In this document: positions 38,916-54,185 of the stretch, piece after piece
How the letters are laid out: every line of letters begins with the position of its first letter
How positions within the stretch are numbered: the stretch's first letter is position 1
DNA from: Sapria himalayana
Lineage: Eukaryota > Streptophyta > Magnoliopsida > Malpighiales > Rafflesiaceae
Direction of reading: 5' to 3'
DNA length: 64,000 bases
NCBI GenBank assembly: GCA_029783825.1
Contig: JAREIK010003105.1
Location: 343,746-407,745 of the forward strand
Program-made: the position numbers and the translations under genes
The notes under the pieces: generated by a model
Seen by the model: the letters and a program-made list of their open reading frames with translations, nothing else
The model's database searches: none
Told to the model about the DNA's origin: nothing

Positions 38916-41572
38916 TGTAATAATTTTAAAATTTTTTTTAAAAGTGAATACAATATTTAGTTATAATAATCATTATATTTATATATCATATAAATTCAAT
39001 ATAAACAATTTTATTATTAAATATTCTAATAATGATCAAAAAATAAATTAATAATCTATTATTAATAAGATAGATATCAATTAAAATATAATTACAAAAC
39101 ATAAAATGATTCAGAAGCAAAGCAAAATATATTACTATATAATAATTTTTTGTTTTGAATTTTTTTTTTCATTTAAAAAATTTATCTATAATTTTTTGAT
39201 GAAAAATAAATTACATAAATTATATTTGTGTAACTCATAAATTATTTTGTAATTAATATTTATATAAAAATAAACAAATAAATAATTAAAATGAATATTT
39301 AAAATTATAATTAAAATTAATGAGATTTATTATTTATTATCCATGGTATACCGGTCTAATTTAAATTAGATCTGTCTAACTAATAATTAATTTTGTAATT
39401 AATATTTCTATAAAAATAAACTAAAAATTAATTAAAATAAAAATTTAAAATTATACTGAATAAAAATTAAAATGATATTTATGATTTATTATTAATGTTT
39501 ACTAGTTAAATGGTTTAATTATTTAGAGGTTTTGTCTTTTAGTAGTTTAGCGATTTAGGTTTTTAGGCATTTAGTGGTTTATTGGTTTTATTTAATAAAT
39601 ATAATAACAAAAAAAAATTTTGTAATTTTTTCTCATTTTCATAGATTATAACTTTTGAAAATATATTAATATTTTAAATTTTTTGAAATGTGAATATAAT
39701 ATTTAGTTATAATAATATTAATAATTATATATGATAAAAATTCATTATAAATAATTTTATTGATAGATATTATAATAATGATCAAAAATTAAATTAATAA
39801 ACTATTAATAATAAAATAGATATTAATTAAAAAATATTTACAAGACCCAAATTGATTCAGAATTAAAGTAAAATATATTACTGGATAATAATTTTTAATT
39901 TTTAAATTTTTACTTCTTTTATAAGCGTATATATATTTTTTGATTAAAAATAAATTATTTATATTATATTTGTCTTACTCATAATTTATTTTGTAATAAA
40001 TATTTCTATAAAAAAAACTAATAAATAATAAATGAATATTTAAAATTATAATAAATAAAAATAAAAATTAGATTTATTAATTATTATGTATTATATAGTG
40101 GTTTAATGGTTTATGTATTTAGGTATTACAGGGTTTAGGAGTATAATGATTTAATTGTGTATGTATTTAGTGGTTTATAGGTTTTATTTAAAAAATAAAA
40201 TAACAAAAAATTTATTTTTTTTATTTTTTGATATTTTCAAAGGTTATAAACTTTGAAAATAAAATAATTTTTAAATTTTTTTCAAAAGCGAATTCAATCT
40301 TTAGTTAAAATAATCATTATATTTATATATCATATAAATTCAATATAAACAATTTTAGTGATTAATATTCTAATAATGATCAAAAAATAAATTTGTAATC
40401 TATTATTAATAAGATAGATATTAATTAAAATATAATTACAAAACATAAAATGACTCATAAGCAAACAAAAATATATTACTATATAATAATTTTTTGTTTT
40501 GTAATTTTTTTATTTTAAAAAGTTTATCTATATTTTTTTGATTAAAAATAATTGACATAAATTATATTTTTCTAACTCACAATTTTTTTTTAATTAATAT
40601 TTATATAAAAATTAACAAATAATAATTAAAATATATATTTACAATTATAATGAAAAAAAAATGAGATTTATTATTAATTATTTAGGGTAAATCGGTTTAA
40701 TTTAAATTATATCTGTCTCACTTATAATTTATTTTGTAATTAATATTTTTATAAAAATAAACTGATAAATAATTAAAATAAAAATTTAAAATTATACTGA
40801 ATAAAAATTAAAATGAGATTTATGATTTATTATTAATGTATACCAATTTAATTGTTTAAGTATTTAGAGGTTTTGTCGTATAGCTGTTTAGCTATTCATG
40901 TTTTTAGGCATTTAGTGGTTTATAAGTTTTATTTAAACTATAAAATAACAAAAAAAATTTGTAATTTTTTGTCATTTTCATAGCATTATAACCTTAGAAA
41001 ATATAATAATATTTAAAATTTTTTGAAATGTGAATACAATATTTAGTTATAATAATTTTAATAATTATATATCATATAATTCAATATAAACAATTTTATT
41101 GATAGATATTATAATAATGATGAAAAATTAAATTAATAAACTATTAATAATAAGATAGATATTAATTAAAAAATATTTACAAAACCCAAATTGATTCAAA
41201 ATTAAGGCAAAAAATATTATTGGATAATAATTTTTAATTTTTAAATTTTTACTTCTTTTATAGGCATATATTTTTTTTATTAAAAATAAATTATTTAAAT
41301 TATATTTGTCGCACTCATAAGTTATTTTGTAATAAAAATATATATAAAAATAAATTAAAAAATAATTAAAATGAATATTTAAAATTATAATAAATTGAAA
41401 TAAAAATTAGATTTCTTAATTATTAAGTAGTATATAGCAGTTTAATGGTTTATGTATTTAGGCATTACGGGCTTTAGGAGTTTACTGATTTAACTGTGTA
41501 TGCATTTAGTTGTTTATAGGTTTTATTTAAAAAATAAAATAACAAAATATTTATTTTAATTATTTTTTGATA

Positions 41573-41598
41573 TTTTCAAAGGTTATAACCTTTGAAAA
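41573..41598. other. Perfect 26-bp palindrome of satellite monomer
   Basis: Same palindrome, second perfect example in the inverted segment. Confidence 0.9.
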
Positions 41599-42097
41599 TA
41601 CAATAATTTTTAAATTTTTTTCAAATGTGAATTCAATATTTAGTTATAATAATCATTATATTTATATATCATATAAATTCAATATAAACAAAATTATTGA
41701 TAAATATTCTATAAATGATAAAAAAAATTAATAATCTTTTATTAATAAGATAGATATCAATTAAAATATAATTACAAAACCTATAATGATTCAGAAGCAA
41801 AACAAATTATATTAGTCTATAATAATTTTTTGTTTTTAATTTTTTTTTCTTTTAATAAGTTTATCTATAGTTTTTTTGATGAAAAATAATTTACATAATT
41901 TATATTTGTCTAACTTCATAATTTATTTTTAATTAATATTTATATAAAAATAAACAAATAAATAATTAAAATGAATATTTAAAATTATAATGAAACAAAA
42001 ATGAGATTTATTCTTTATTATTTAAGGTATACCAGTTTAATTTAAATTATATTTGTCTCACTAATAATTTATTTTGTAATTAATATTTCAATAAAAT

Positions 42098-45000
42098 AAC
42101 ACTTAAATCTATAAACTCTTAAACACAAAAGCCCCTAAACACTTAAAACTTTAAACTCGTAAACCTTAAATATAATTTAAATAATTTATTTTTTATCAAA
42201 AAAAAAATATAAGCTTATAAAAAGAAGCAAAAACTAAAAAACAAAAATTATTATTTGGTAATAAATTTTACTTTGATTTTGAATAATTTTAGGTTTTGCA
42301 ATTATATTTTAATTTATATCTATCATATTAATAATAGCATATTAATTTATTTTTTGATAATTGATATCATATCTATCAATAAAATTATTTATATTTAATT
42401 TATATTATATATCATTATAATGATTCTTATTACTAAATATTGTATTCACATTTTAAAAAAAATTTAAAATTATTATTTTTTCACGGATTATTACCTTTGA
42501 AAATGTGAGAAAATATAAAAAATAATTTTTTTGTTATTTCATTGTATAAATAAATCCTATAAACTACTAACTGCCTAAATACTTAAGTCAATAACTCTGA
42601 AATCTCGAAAACCCTAAATAGATAATCCTTTTAAATTAGTAAACCCTAAATAATAGATAATAAATCTTGGTATTAATTTTTTCATTATAATTTAAAATAT
42701 TCATTTTAATTATTTATTCGTTTATTTTTATTAAATATTAATTACAATATAAATTTTGAGTTAGACAAATATAATTTATATAAATTATTTTTTATCAAAA
42801 AATATAGATAAACTTATAAAAAGAAGACAAAATTTCAAAACAAAAATGTATTATATACTAATATATTTTGCTTTCCTTTTGAATCATTTTAGGTTTTGTA
42901 ATTATATTTTAATTCAGATCTATCTTATTAATAATAGATTATTAATTTATTTTTTGATCATTATTAGAATATTTATCAATAAAATTATTTATATTGAATT
43001 TATATGAAATATAAATATAATGATTATTATAACAAAATATTGAATTCACTTTTAAAAAAATTTAAAAATTATTATATTTTCAAAGGTTATAACATTTCAA
43101 AATATCAAAAAATAATAAAAATAAATTTTTGGTTTATTTTTTTTTAAATAAAACCTATAACCACTAAATGCATACATAGTTAAATCAGTAAACTTCTAAA
43201 CCCCGTAATGCCTAAATACATAAACCATTAAACCGCTATATACTACTTTATAATTAAAAATCTAATTTTTATTTCTATTTATTATAATTATAAATATTTA
43301 TTTTAATTATTTATTAGTTTATTTCTATAGAAATATTTATGACAAAATAAATTATGAATGCGATAAATATAATTTAAATAATTTTTTTTTTCAATAAAAG
43401 TTTTACGCTTATAAAATAAGTAAAAATTTAAAAATTAAAAATTATTATTAAGTAATATATTTTACTTTAATTTTGAATCAATTTGGGTTTTGTAAATATT
43501 TTTTAATTAATATCTTTCTTATTATTAATAGTTTATTAATTTAATTTTTGATCATTATTATAATATCTATAAATAAAATTGTTTATATTCAATTTATATG
43601 ATATATAATTATTAATATTATTATAACTAAATATTATATTCGACATTTCAAAAAATGTTAAATATTATTATATTTTCTAAGGTTATGACCTATGAAAATG
43701 AGAAAAAATTACAAATATTTTTTTGTTATTTTATTGTTTAAATAAAACCTATAAACCACTAAATGCCTAAACACCTCTAAATACTTAAACAATTAAACTG
43801 GTATACAATAATAATAAATCATAAATTTTTCATTTTAATTTTTATTCAGTTTAATTTTAACATTTTATTTTAATTATTTATCAGTTTATTTTTATAGAAA
43901 TATTAATTACAAAATAAATTATTAGATAGATAGATCTAAATTAAATTAAACCGGTATACTGTAAATAATAAATAATAAAACTCATTTTTTTTTCATTATA
44001 ATTTTAAATATTCATTTTAATTATTTATTTGTATATTTTTATATAAATAGTAATTATAAAATAAATTATGAGTTAAACAAATATTATATATATAAATTAT
44101 TTTTCATCAAAAAAAATATAGATAAATTTTTAAAAACAAATTTCAAAACAAAAAATTATTATATAGTAATATATTTTGCTTAGCTTCTGAATCATTTTAA
44201 TAATTGTAATTATATTTTAAATGATATATATCTTATTAATAATAGATTATTAATTTATATTTTTATCATTATTAGAATATTTATCAATAAAAATTTTATA
44301 TTGAATTTATATGATATATAATTTAATAATTATTATAACTAAATATTGTTTCACTTTTAAAAAATGTTTTAAAATTATTATATTTTCAAAGTTATAAAAT
44401 TTGAACATATGAAAAAATAAAAAAAAATATATTTTTGTTATTTCATTATTTAAATAAAACCTATACACCACTAAATGCCTATTCGCTTAAATCACTAAAC
44501 TACAAAATCTCGATACCCCAATATAGATAATCCTTTAAACCGGTATACACTAGATAATAATTAATAAATCTCATTTTTATTTGTTTTCATTATAATTTAA
44601 AAAAATCATTTTGATTTTTAGTTTTTTATTCGTATATCTCTATTAATTATAAAATAAATTATGAGATAAAAATAAAATTTATAAAAATTATTTTTTATCA
44701 AGAAATAGATAAGCTTATAAAAAGAATAAAAATTTAAAAACAAATAATTTTTATTTAGTAATATATTTGCTTTGCTTTTGAATCATTTTAGGTTTTGATA
44801 TTATATTTTAAGTAATATCAATCTTATTCATGAAAGATTTTTAATTTATTTTTTGATAATTATTAGAATATCTATCAATAAAATAGTTTATATTGAATTT
44901 ATATGATATAGAATTATTATGATTATTGTAAATAAATATTGTATTCACTTTTGAAAAAAATTTAAAAATTATTATATTTTCAAAAGTTATAACCCTAAAA

Positions 45001-48000
45001 AATTAGAAAAAATAATAAAAATAAATTTTTTGTTATTTCATTTTTTAAATAAAACCTATAGATCATTAAATGCTACTTACTTATATCAGTAAGCTCATAG
45101 ATCCCGAAACCCCTAAATACATAAACCTTTTAACATCTATATACTACTTAATAATTAATAAATCTCATTTTTATTTCTATTTATTATAATTTTAAATATT
45201 CATTTTAATTATATATAGTTTAATTATTTAAAAAAATTAATTACAAAAAAAATTTTGAGTGAGACAAATATTATTTAAATAATTTATTTTTAATCAATAA
45301 AAAATATAAGCTTATAAAAAGAAGGAAATATTTGAAAATTAAATATTATTATTTAGTAATATATTTTGATTTGATTTTGAATCATTTTGTGCTATGTAAA
45401 TATATTTTAATTAATATTTATATTATTAATAATAGTTTATTATTTTAATTTTTCATCATTATTTTACTATCTATCATTAAAATTGTTTATATTGAATTTA
45501 TATGATATATAATTATTAAAATTAATATAATTATACATGGTATTCACATTTCAAAAAATTTTAAAAATTATTTTATTTTTAAAGGTTATAACCTTTGAAA
45601 ATCAGATAAAATCAAAAAAAAATATTTATTTTTATTATATAAATACAACTTATAAACCACTAAATGCCTAAAAACATAAATTTCTAAACTTCTAAATGAC
45701 AAAACCCCTAAATAATTTAACCATTAAACCGGTATACTATATATAATAAATAATAAATCTCATTTTTATTAGTATTCATTATAATTTTAAACATACATCT
45801 CAATTATTTATTAGTTTATTCTTTAGAAATATAAATTAAAAATTAAATTATTAGTGAGACAAATATAATTTAAACAATTTATTTTTTATCAAAAAATATA
45901 TAGGCATATAAATGGATACAAAAATTTAAAAATTTAAAATTAATATTTCGTAAAATATTTCACTTTGATTTTGAATCATTTTAGGTTTTGAAAATACATT
46001 TTAAACAATATTTATCTTATTAATAATTGTTTATTATTTTTTTATGATCATTATTATAATATATACCAATAAAATAATTTATATTGAATTTAAATGATAT
46101 TTAATTATTATGATTATTAACTTCATATTGTATTCACTTTCCGAAAAAAAATTATAAAATTATTATATTTTCAAAGGTTATAACCTTCAAAAATGATAAA
46201 AATTAACAAAAATTCTTTTTTTTTATTTTATTTTTTAAATAAAACCTATAAAAAACTAAATGACTAAATACTAAAATGACTAAACACCTAATACTCGAAG
46301 CTCATAAATACACAAAACATTAAATTAGTATAGTTTAAATAATAAATCAAAATTCTCATTTTTATTAGTATTCATTATAATTTTAAATATTCATTTTAAT
46401 TATTTATTATTTTATTTTTATATAAATATTAATTACAAAATAAATTATTAGTGAGACAGATATAATTTAAATAATTTATTTTTCATCAGAAAAAAAAATA
46501 TATGCTTATAAAAAGAGGCAAAATTTTAAAAATAAAAAATTATTTTTTATTAATTTATCTTATTTTGATTTTGAATCACTTTGGATTTTAAAATTATATT
46601 TTAATTTATATCATTCTAGTTAATACTAGTTTATTAATCAATTTATTGATCATTATTATAATATTTATTAATAAAATTATTTATATTTAGTTTATATTAT
46701 ATAAAATTATTAAGATTATTATAACTAATTATTATATTCACATTTAAAAAAAATTAAAAATTATTATATTTTCAAAGGTTATAACCTTCAAAAATTAAAA
46801 AAAATCAAAAAATTAAATTTTTTGTTTCTTCATTCTTTAAATAAAAACTATAAATCATTAAAGGTTAAACAATAAATCACTAAACTCCTAAACCACAAAA
46901 CACCTAAATAAGTAAACCATTAAACCGGTATATCCCGAATAATAAATAATAAATCTCAATTTTATTTGTATTTATTATAATTTTAAATATTCAATTTAAT
47001 TATTTATTAGTTTATTATTATAGAATTATAAATTACAAAATAAATTATGAGTAAGTCAAATATAATTTAAATATTTATTTTTTAAAAAAAATATAAACTT
47101 ATAAAAAAAGCAAAACATTAAAAAAATTATTATTTAGTAATATATTTTACTTTGATTTTGAATAAATTTAGATTTTGCAAATATATTTTAAATAATATCT
47201 ATCTTATTAACAATAGTTTATTAGATTTTTTTGATCATTATTATAATATCTAGCAATATAATTATTTATATTGAATTTAAATGACTTATAATTATTAAGA
47301 TTATTATAACTAAATATTATATTTGCATTTGAAAAAAATTTAAAAATTATTATATTTTCAAAGGTTATAACCATCAAAAATTAAAAAATTAATAAAAATA
47401 AATTTTTTGTTATATCATTATTTAAATAAAACTTATAAACCACTAAATGCCTAAACACTTAAACCTCTAAACTCCTAAACACAAAAGCCCCTAAAACTTA
47501 AACCTTTAAACTCATAAACCTTAAATATAATTTAAATAATTTATTAAAAGATTATTTACAAAATAAATTATGAGTGATACTAATATAATTTAAATAATTT
47601 ATTTATCATCAAAAATATATATATAATCTTATAAAAAGAAGCAAAAACTAAAAAAAATTATTATTTAGTAATAAAATTTACTTGGATTTTGAATATTTTT
47701 TGCAATTATATTTTAATTTATATTTATCAAATTAATAATAGCATATTAATTTATTTTTTGATAATTGATATCATATCTTTCAATAAAATTGTTTATACTT
47801 AGTTTATATTATATATAATTATAATGATTATTATCACTAAATAGTGTATTGACATTTTAAAAAAATTTTAAAATTATTATATTTTCAAAGGTTATAACCT
47901 TTGAAAATGTGAAAAAATATCAAAAATAATTTTTTTGTTATTTCATTGTTTAAATAAAACCTATAAACCACTAAATGCCTAAAAACATAAATCGCTAAAG

Positions 48001-51000
48001 TCATAAACAAAAAAACCTCTTTATACTTAAAATATTTGACTAAATACATTAATAATAATTCATAAATCTCATTTTAATTTTTATTCAGTATAATTTTAAA
48101 TTTTTATTTTAATTATTTATCAATTTATTTTTATAGAAATATTAATTACAAAATAAATTATTAGTGAGACAGATCTAATTTAAATTAGACCTGTATACCC
48201 AAAATAATAAAGAATAAATCTCAATATTATTTTTTTCATTATAATTTAAAATATTCATTTTAATTAATTATTTGTTTATTTTTATATAAATATTAATTAA
48301 AAAATAAATTATGAGTTAAACAAATATAATTTATATAAATTAATTTTCATCAAAAAAATATGGATAAACTTTTAAAAGAAAAAAAATTCAAAACAACAAA
48401 TAACTATATAGTAATATTTTTTGATTTCTTCTGAATCATTTTAGGTTTTTTTATTATATTTTAATTGATATCTATCTTATTAATTATTTTTTCATCATTT
48501 TTAGAATATTTATCAATAATATTGTTTATATTGAATTTATATGATATATAAATATAATGATTATTATAACTAAATATTGAATTCACTTTTGAAAAAAATT
48601 TAAAAATTATTATATTTTCAAATGATATAACCTTAGAAAATATCAAAAAATAATAAAAATAAATATTATGTTATTTTAATTTTTAAATAAAACCTATAAA
48701 CCACTAAATGCATACACTATAAAATCAGTCAACTCCTAAGGCCCGTAATGACTAAATACATAAACCATTAAACTACTATATACTACTTAATAATTAAGAA
48801 ATCTAATTTTTATTTCAATTTATTATTATTTTAAATATTCATTTTAATTATTTATAAGTTTATTTTATAGAAATATTTATTACAAGATAAATTATGAGTG
48901 CGACAAATATAATTTAAATAATTTATTTTTAATCAAAAAAAAATATAATCTTATAAAAGAAGTATAATTTTAAAAATTAAAAATTATTATCTAGTAATAT
49001 TTTTTACTTTAATTTTGAATCAATTTGGGTTTCAGTAAATATTTTTTAATTAATATCTATCTTAATATTAATAGTTTATTAATTCAATTTTTGATCATTA
49101 TTATAATATCTATCAATAAAATTGTTCATATTGAATTTATATGATATATAATTATTAAAATTATTATAACTAAATATTGTATTCACATTTCAAAAAATTT
49201 TAAATATTATTATATTTTCAAAGGTTATAACCTATGAAAATTACAAAAAATTACAAATTTTTTTTTGTAATTTTATTGTTTAAATAAAACCTATAAACCA
49301 CTAAATGCCTAAAAACATAAATCTCTAAACTCTTTAAAGACAAAACTTCTAAATACTTAAACTATTAAATTGGTATACATTAATAATAAATCATTAATCT
49401 CATTTTAATTTTTATTAAGTGTAATTTTAAATTTTTATTTTAATTATTTATCAGTTTATTTTTATAGATAAATTAATTACAAAATAAATTATTAGTGCGA
49501 CAGATCTATTTTAAATAATTTATTTTTTATCAAAAGAAATTATATATGCTTATAAAAAGAGGCAAAATTTTAAAAACAAAAATTTATTATTTTGTAATAT
49601 ATTTTATTTTGATTTTGAATCATTTTAGTTTTTGCAATTATATTTTAATTTATATCATTCTTATTAATAATAGTTTATCAATTTTTTATTGATCATTATA
49701 ATAATATCTATTAATAAAATTATTTATATTGAGTATACATTATATATAAATATTAAGATTATTATTACTGAATATTATATTCACATTTAAAAAATATAAA
49801 AAATTATTATAATTTCAAAGGTTATATCCTTCAAAATTTAAAAAAAATCAAAAAAATTAATTTTTTATTTTTTCATTCTTTAAATAAAAACTATAAATCA
49901 CTAAAGTCATAAACACTTATATCACTAAACCCCAAAAAACCTAAATACTTAAACCATTAAACCTGTATATCCTGAATAATAAATAATAAATCTCAATTTT
50001 ATTTGTATTCATTATAATTTTAAATATTCATTTTAATTATTTATTAGTTTATTTTAATAGAATTATAAATTAAAAATAAATTATTTGGAAGAGAAATATA
50101 ATTTAAATAATATACTTTTAATAACAAAAAATATAAACTTATAAAAAAAAGCAAAACATCAAAAAATATTATTTACTATTATATTTTACTTTGATTTTGA
50201 ATAAATTTATGATTTGCAGATATATTTTAAAAAATATCTATCTTATTAATAATAGTTTATTAATTTATTTTTTGATCATTAATATAATATCTATCAATAT
50301 AATTGTTTATATTGAATTAACATGATATATAATTATTAAGACTATTATAACTAAATATAGTATTCACATATAAAAAAAATTAAAAATTGTTATATTTTCA
50401 AAGGTTATAACCTTCAAAAATGAGAAAAATAACAAAAATAAATTTTTTCTTATATCATTGTTTAAATAAAACTTATAAACCACTAAATGCCATAATAAAT
50501 AAATCTCTAAACTCCTAAACCCCGAAGCCCCTAAATACCTAAACCTTTAAACTCGTAAACCTACAATATAATTTAAATAATTTATAGAAATATTAATTAT
50601 AAAATAAATTATGAGTGACAAATATAATTTAAATAATATATTTTTAATCAAAAAAATATAAGCATATAAAATGATGCAAAAACTAAAAAAAATTATTATT
50701 TAGTAATAAATTTTACTTTGATTTTGAATCATTTTAGGATTTTTAATATATATTTTAATTTATATCTATCATATTAATAAGAGTTTTTTAATTTATTTTT
50801 TGATAATTGATATAATATTATCACTAAAATTGTTTATATTTAGTTTATATTATATATAGTAATAATAATAATTATTACTAGATATTGTATTCACATTTTT
50901 AAAAAAATTTAAAATTATTATTTTTTCAAATTTTATGTCATTTAAAAATTTTAAAAAATATCAAAAATAAATTTTTTATTATTTCATTATTTAAATAAAA

Positions 51001-53203
51001 GTTATAAACTATTAAATGCCTAAATTCTTAAATCAATAACTTCTAAATCTCGAAAACTCTAAATAGATAAATTTTTTAAATAGCTATATCCTAAATAATA
51101 AATAATAAATCACATTTTTATTTTTTTCATTATAATTTTAAATATTCATTTTAATTATGTATTTGTTTATTTTTATATAAATATTATTTACAAAATAAAT
51201 TATAAGTTACACAAATATAATTTATATAAATTATTTTTCAACAAAAAATAAAGATAAACTTATTAAAAGAAAAAAAATTAAAAACAAAAAATTATTATAT
51301 AGTAATATATTTTATTTTGTTTCTGAATCATTTTAGGTTTTGTAATTATATTTTAATTGATATCTAACTTATTAATAATAGATTATTAATTTATTTTTTG
51401 ATCATTATTAGAATATTTTTCAATAAAAATATTTATATTTAATTTATATGATATATAGATTTAATAATTATTATAACTAAATATTGTATTCACTTTTGAA
51501 AAAAATTTAAAATTATTATATTTTCAAAGATTATAACCTTTGATCGTGTGAAAAAACAAAAAAAATATTTTTTTTATTATTTCATTGTTTAAATAAAACC
51601 ATTAAACCACTAAATGCCTAAACACTTAAATCACTAAACTACAAAATCCTGATACCCCTATATAGATAATCGTTTAAATGGGTTGACCCTAAATAATAAT
51701 TAATAAATCTCATTTTTATTTGTTTTCATTATAATTTAAAAAATTCATTTTAATTGTTTAGATATATATATATATATATTAATTATAAAATAAATTATTA
51801 TTTAAAAATATATTTTATAAAAAATATTTTTAATCAAAAAATAGATAAGCTTATAAAAAGAATAAAAATTTAAAAACAAATAATTAAAATAAAGTAATAT
51901 AATTTGCTTTACTTTTGAAACATTTTAGGTTTTGATATTATATTTTAAGTAATATCAATCTTATTCATAATAGATTTTTAATTTATTTTTTGATAATTAT
52001 TAGAATATCTTTTAATAAAATTATTTAAATTGAAATTATATGATATATACTTATTATGATTATTATAAATAAATATTTAATCACTTTTTAAAAAATTTTA
52101 AAAAGTATTATATTTTCAAAGGTTACCTTTGAAAATATCAAAAAAATAATAAAAATAATTTTTTTTATTTTTTTTCTTAAATAAAACCTATAAACCACTA
52201 AATGCATACATAGTTAAATCAGTAAACTCCTAAATCCTGTAATGCCTAAATACATAAACCATTAAACTAATATATACTACTTAATAATTAATCAATCTAT
52301 TTTTTATTTCTATTTATTATAATTTTAATTATTCATTTTAATTATTTATTAGTTTATTTTTATAGAAATATGTATTACAAATTAAAGTATGAATGCGATA
52401 AATATAATTTAATTAATTTATTTTTAATAAAAAAATATACGCTATAAAACCTATAAACCACTAAAAGCCTAAAAACATAAATCGCTAAACTCCTAACTGA
52501 CAAAACCTCTAAATACTTAAACTATTAAACTGGTATACATTAATAATAAATCTTAAATATCATTTTAATTTTTATTCAGTATAATTTTAAATTTTTTTTT
52601 ATTTATCAGTTTATTTTTATAGAAATATTATTTACTAATTAAATTATTAGTGAGACGGATGTAATTTAAATTAAACCAGTATCCCTAAATAATAAATAAT
52701 AAAAATAAATCTCATTTTTTTAATTATAATTTTAATTTTCTTTTTAATTATTTATTTGTTTATTTATATATAAATATTAATTACAAAATAAATTATGTGT
52801 TAGACAAATATAATTTATATAAATTATTTTTCATAAAAAATATAGATAAATTATTAAAAGAATAAAAAATTCAAAAACAATAAATTATTATATAGTAATA
52901 TATTTTTCTTGGCTTCTAAATAATTTTAAGTTTCGTAATTATATTTTAATTAATATCTATCTTTTTATTAATGGATTATTAATTTATTTTTTGATTATTA
53001 TTAGAATATTTATCAATAAAATTATTTATATTGAATTTATATAATATATAAATATAATGATTAGTATAACTAAAAATTGTATTCACATTTGAATAAAATT
53101 TAAAAATTATTATATATTCAAAGATTATAACCTTTGAAAATATAAAAAAATAATAAAAATAAATTTTTTGTTATTTTATTTTTTAAATAAAACCTATAAA
53201 CCA
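42098..53203 (+). repeat. Satellite array, segment 6
   Basis: Forward orientation returns in mid-monomer at AACACTTAAATCT with no filler. The first unit closely matches 23580 onward, including the shared phrase AAACTCTTAAACACAAAAGC. Units start near 42560, 43165, 43755, 44470, 45065, 45660, 46255, 46850, 47440, 47970, 48695, 49300, 49905, 50480, 51015, 51610, 52190 and 52460. The block 45660-51300 follows the same subtype order as 1-4990, with one extra unit near 47440. The unit starting at 52190 is truncated to about 260 bp. No genes. Confidence 0.94.
47882..47907. other. Perfect 26-bp palindrome of satellite monomer
   Basis: Same palindrome as at 23958; arm TTTTCAAAGGTTA. Confidence 0.9.
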
Positions 53204-53211
53204 CTAAATGC
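53204..53211 (+). repeat. hAT target-site duplication, left copy
   Basis: CTAAATGC, exactly repeated at 56952-56959. Uninterrupted monomers read CCACTAAATGCATACACAG across this point. Confidence 0.93.
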
Positions 53212-53229
53212 TAGGAGTTCTCATGGGAC
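53212..53229 (+). repeat. hAT terminal inverted repeat, left
   Basis: TAGGAGTTCTCATGGGAC, matching the reverse complement of 56934-56951 at 14 of 18 positions, including TAGG, CTCA and GGGAC. Confidence 0.85.
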
Positions 53230-54185
53230 GGGATGAGATGGGGATTACAAATCTCCAGTCCCTTCCCACAGTTCGGAGATTTTTTTTGAAGATCCAGACA
53301 TGTCCCATAGGTTGAAAATATCAGGATGGGACGGAATGTAGATCAGGGATTTTGGGTAGGAGAAAACGGTTTCGGGACGGAACAGAGTTCAGACATTTTT
53401 TTCAATTTATTTTCTTAAAACCGGCCAAGTTAGTTTATGTCAAAATCTTTTGTTGTACCATTTATCATTCCTTAGTTATGTATCTTTCTAACTCAAATTA
53501 GGCCAATTTTGTTTTGTCAAATAGTCTGAATACCACAAACAAGTTCAATTACCTTGTCAAAAACTTTGATGTGTAGAAAATGATAGAAATGTTAAATAAA
53601 ATGGGACCGAGTTGTGTGCTTAATTTAGTTCTTTGTTTTGTCACAAGTTGGCTTTGTTCAGCCGAGTGAAAGTTAACAATAATAGCAAGACTACATTTTT
53701 TAAACAATTACTTAAAATATTAAGGAATAGATAAAGATGACCACAAACATTGGTAGCAGCAATTACTACTTAAGTAATTGCTAAAATTAGGCAGCTTAAT
53801 ATAACAAAAAATACAACTAATAACAACCATTATAATAATCATTTCAAAGGTCCATCCTGGAACAGCAACGAAAATCCAAACCCAATTAATTATCTCTTCT
53901 ACAACTCCTCCCTTTTCTTCCTCCACTGTAGAAGGACAACCAAAGATGAAAACGTGTTACTCATGTAGACATAAATTTCTAAGATGGAAGAGTAATAAAA
54001 AAACAAAATATTACCTTATAAAATGTAATACACCCATTCCAAATTTAGTTGGCCAACTATAGTTGGAAGAATATTTGGATCTTGAGACCCCTTTGAAAAT
54101 TGTAATTGAACAATATTTTTATTAAATTGAATGAATAAAATAAGTAAAAGTGAAATTAAAATTTACAAGATTTGTATACTAACCT
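53230..54185. other. hAT 3' non-coding region (transposase sense)
   Basis: Between the left end and the transposase remnant there is no supported coding sequence. GGGACGGAAT/GGGACGGAAC words at about 53328 and 53375 continue the subterminal motif. Reading in the transposase direction, CAGGTTAGT near 54180-54190 looks like a splice donor, so a final intron or 3' UTR may fall here. A 68-codon frame at 53720-53926 (minus) has no recognisable domain. Confidence 0.5.

Larger units (their letters stand above)
35500..42097 (-). repeat. Satellite array in inverted orientation, segment 5
   Basis: Every landmark is now reverse-complemented, for example GGTTTAAGTATTTAGGAG in place of CTCCTAAATACTTAAACC. 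Reading from right to left, the subtypes appear in an order also seen on the forward strand: a GCATACACAG unit, a GCCTAAAAACAT unit, a truncated unit, a TAGATAATCC unit (near 38800), a GATTACTTACTT unit (near 38220) and so on. The left-most monomers match 12840-13320. About eleven to thirteen monomers, several truncated, lie in this 6.6-kb stretch. No genes. Confidence 0.93.
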
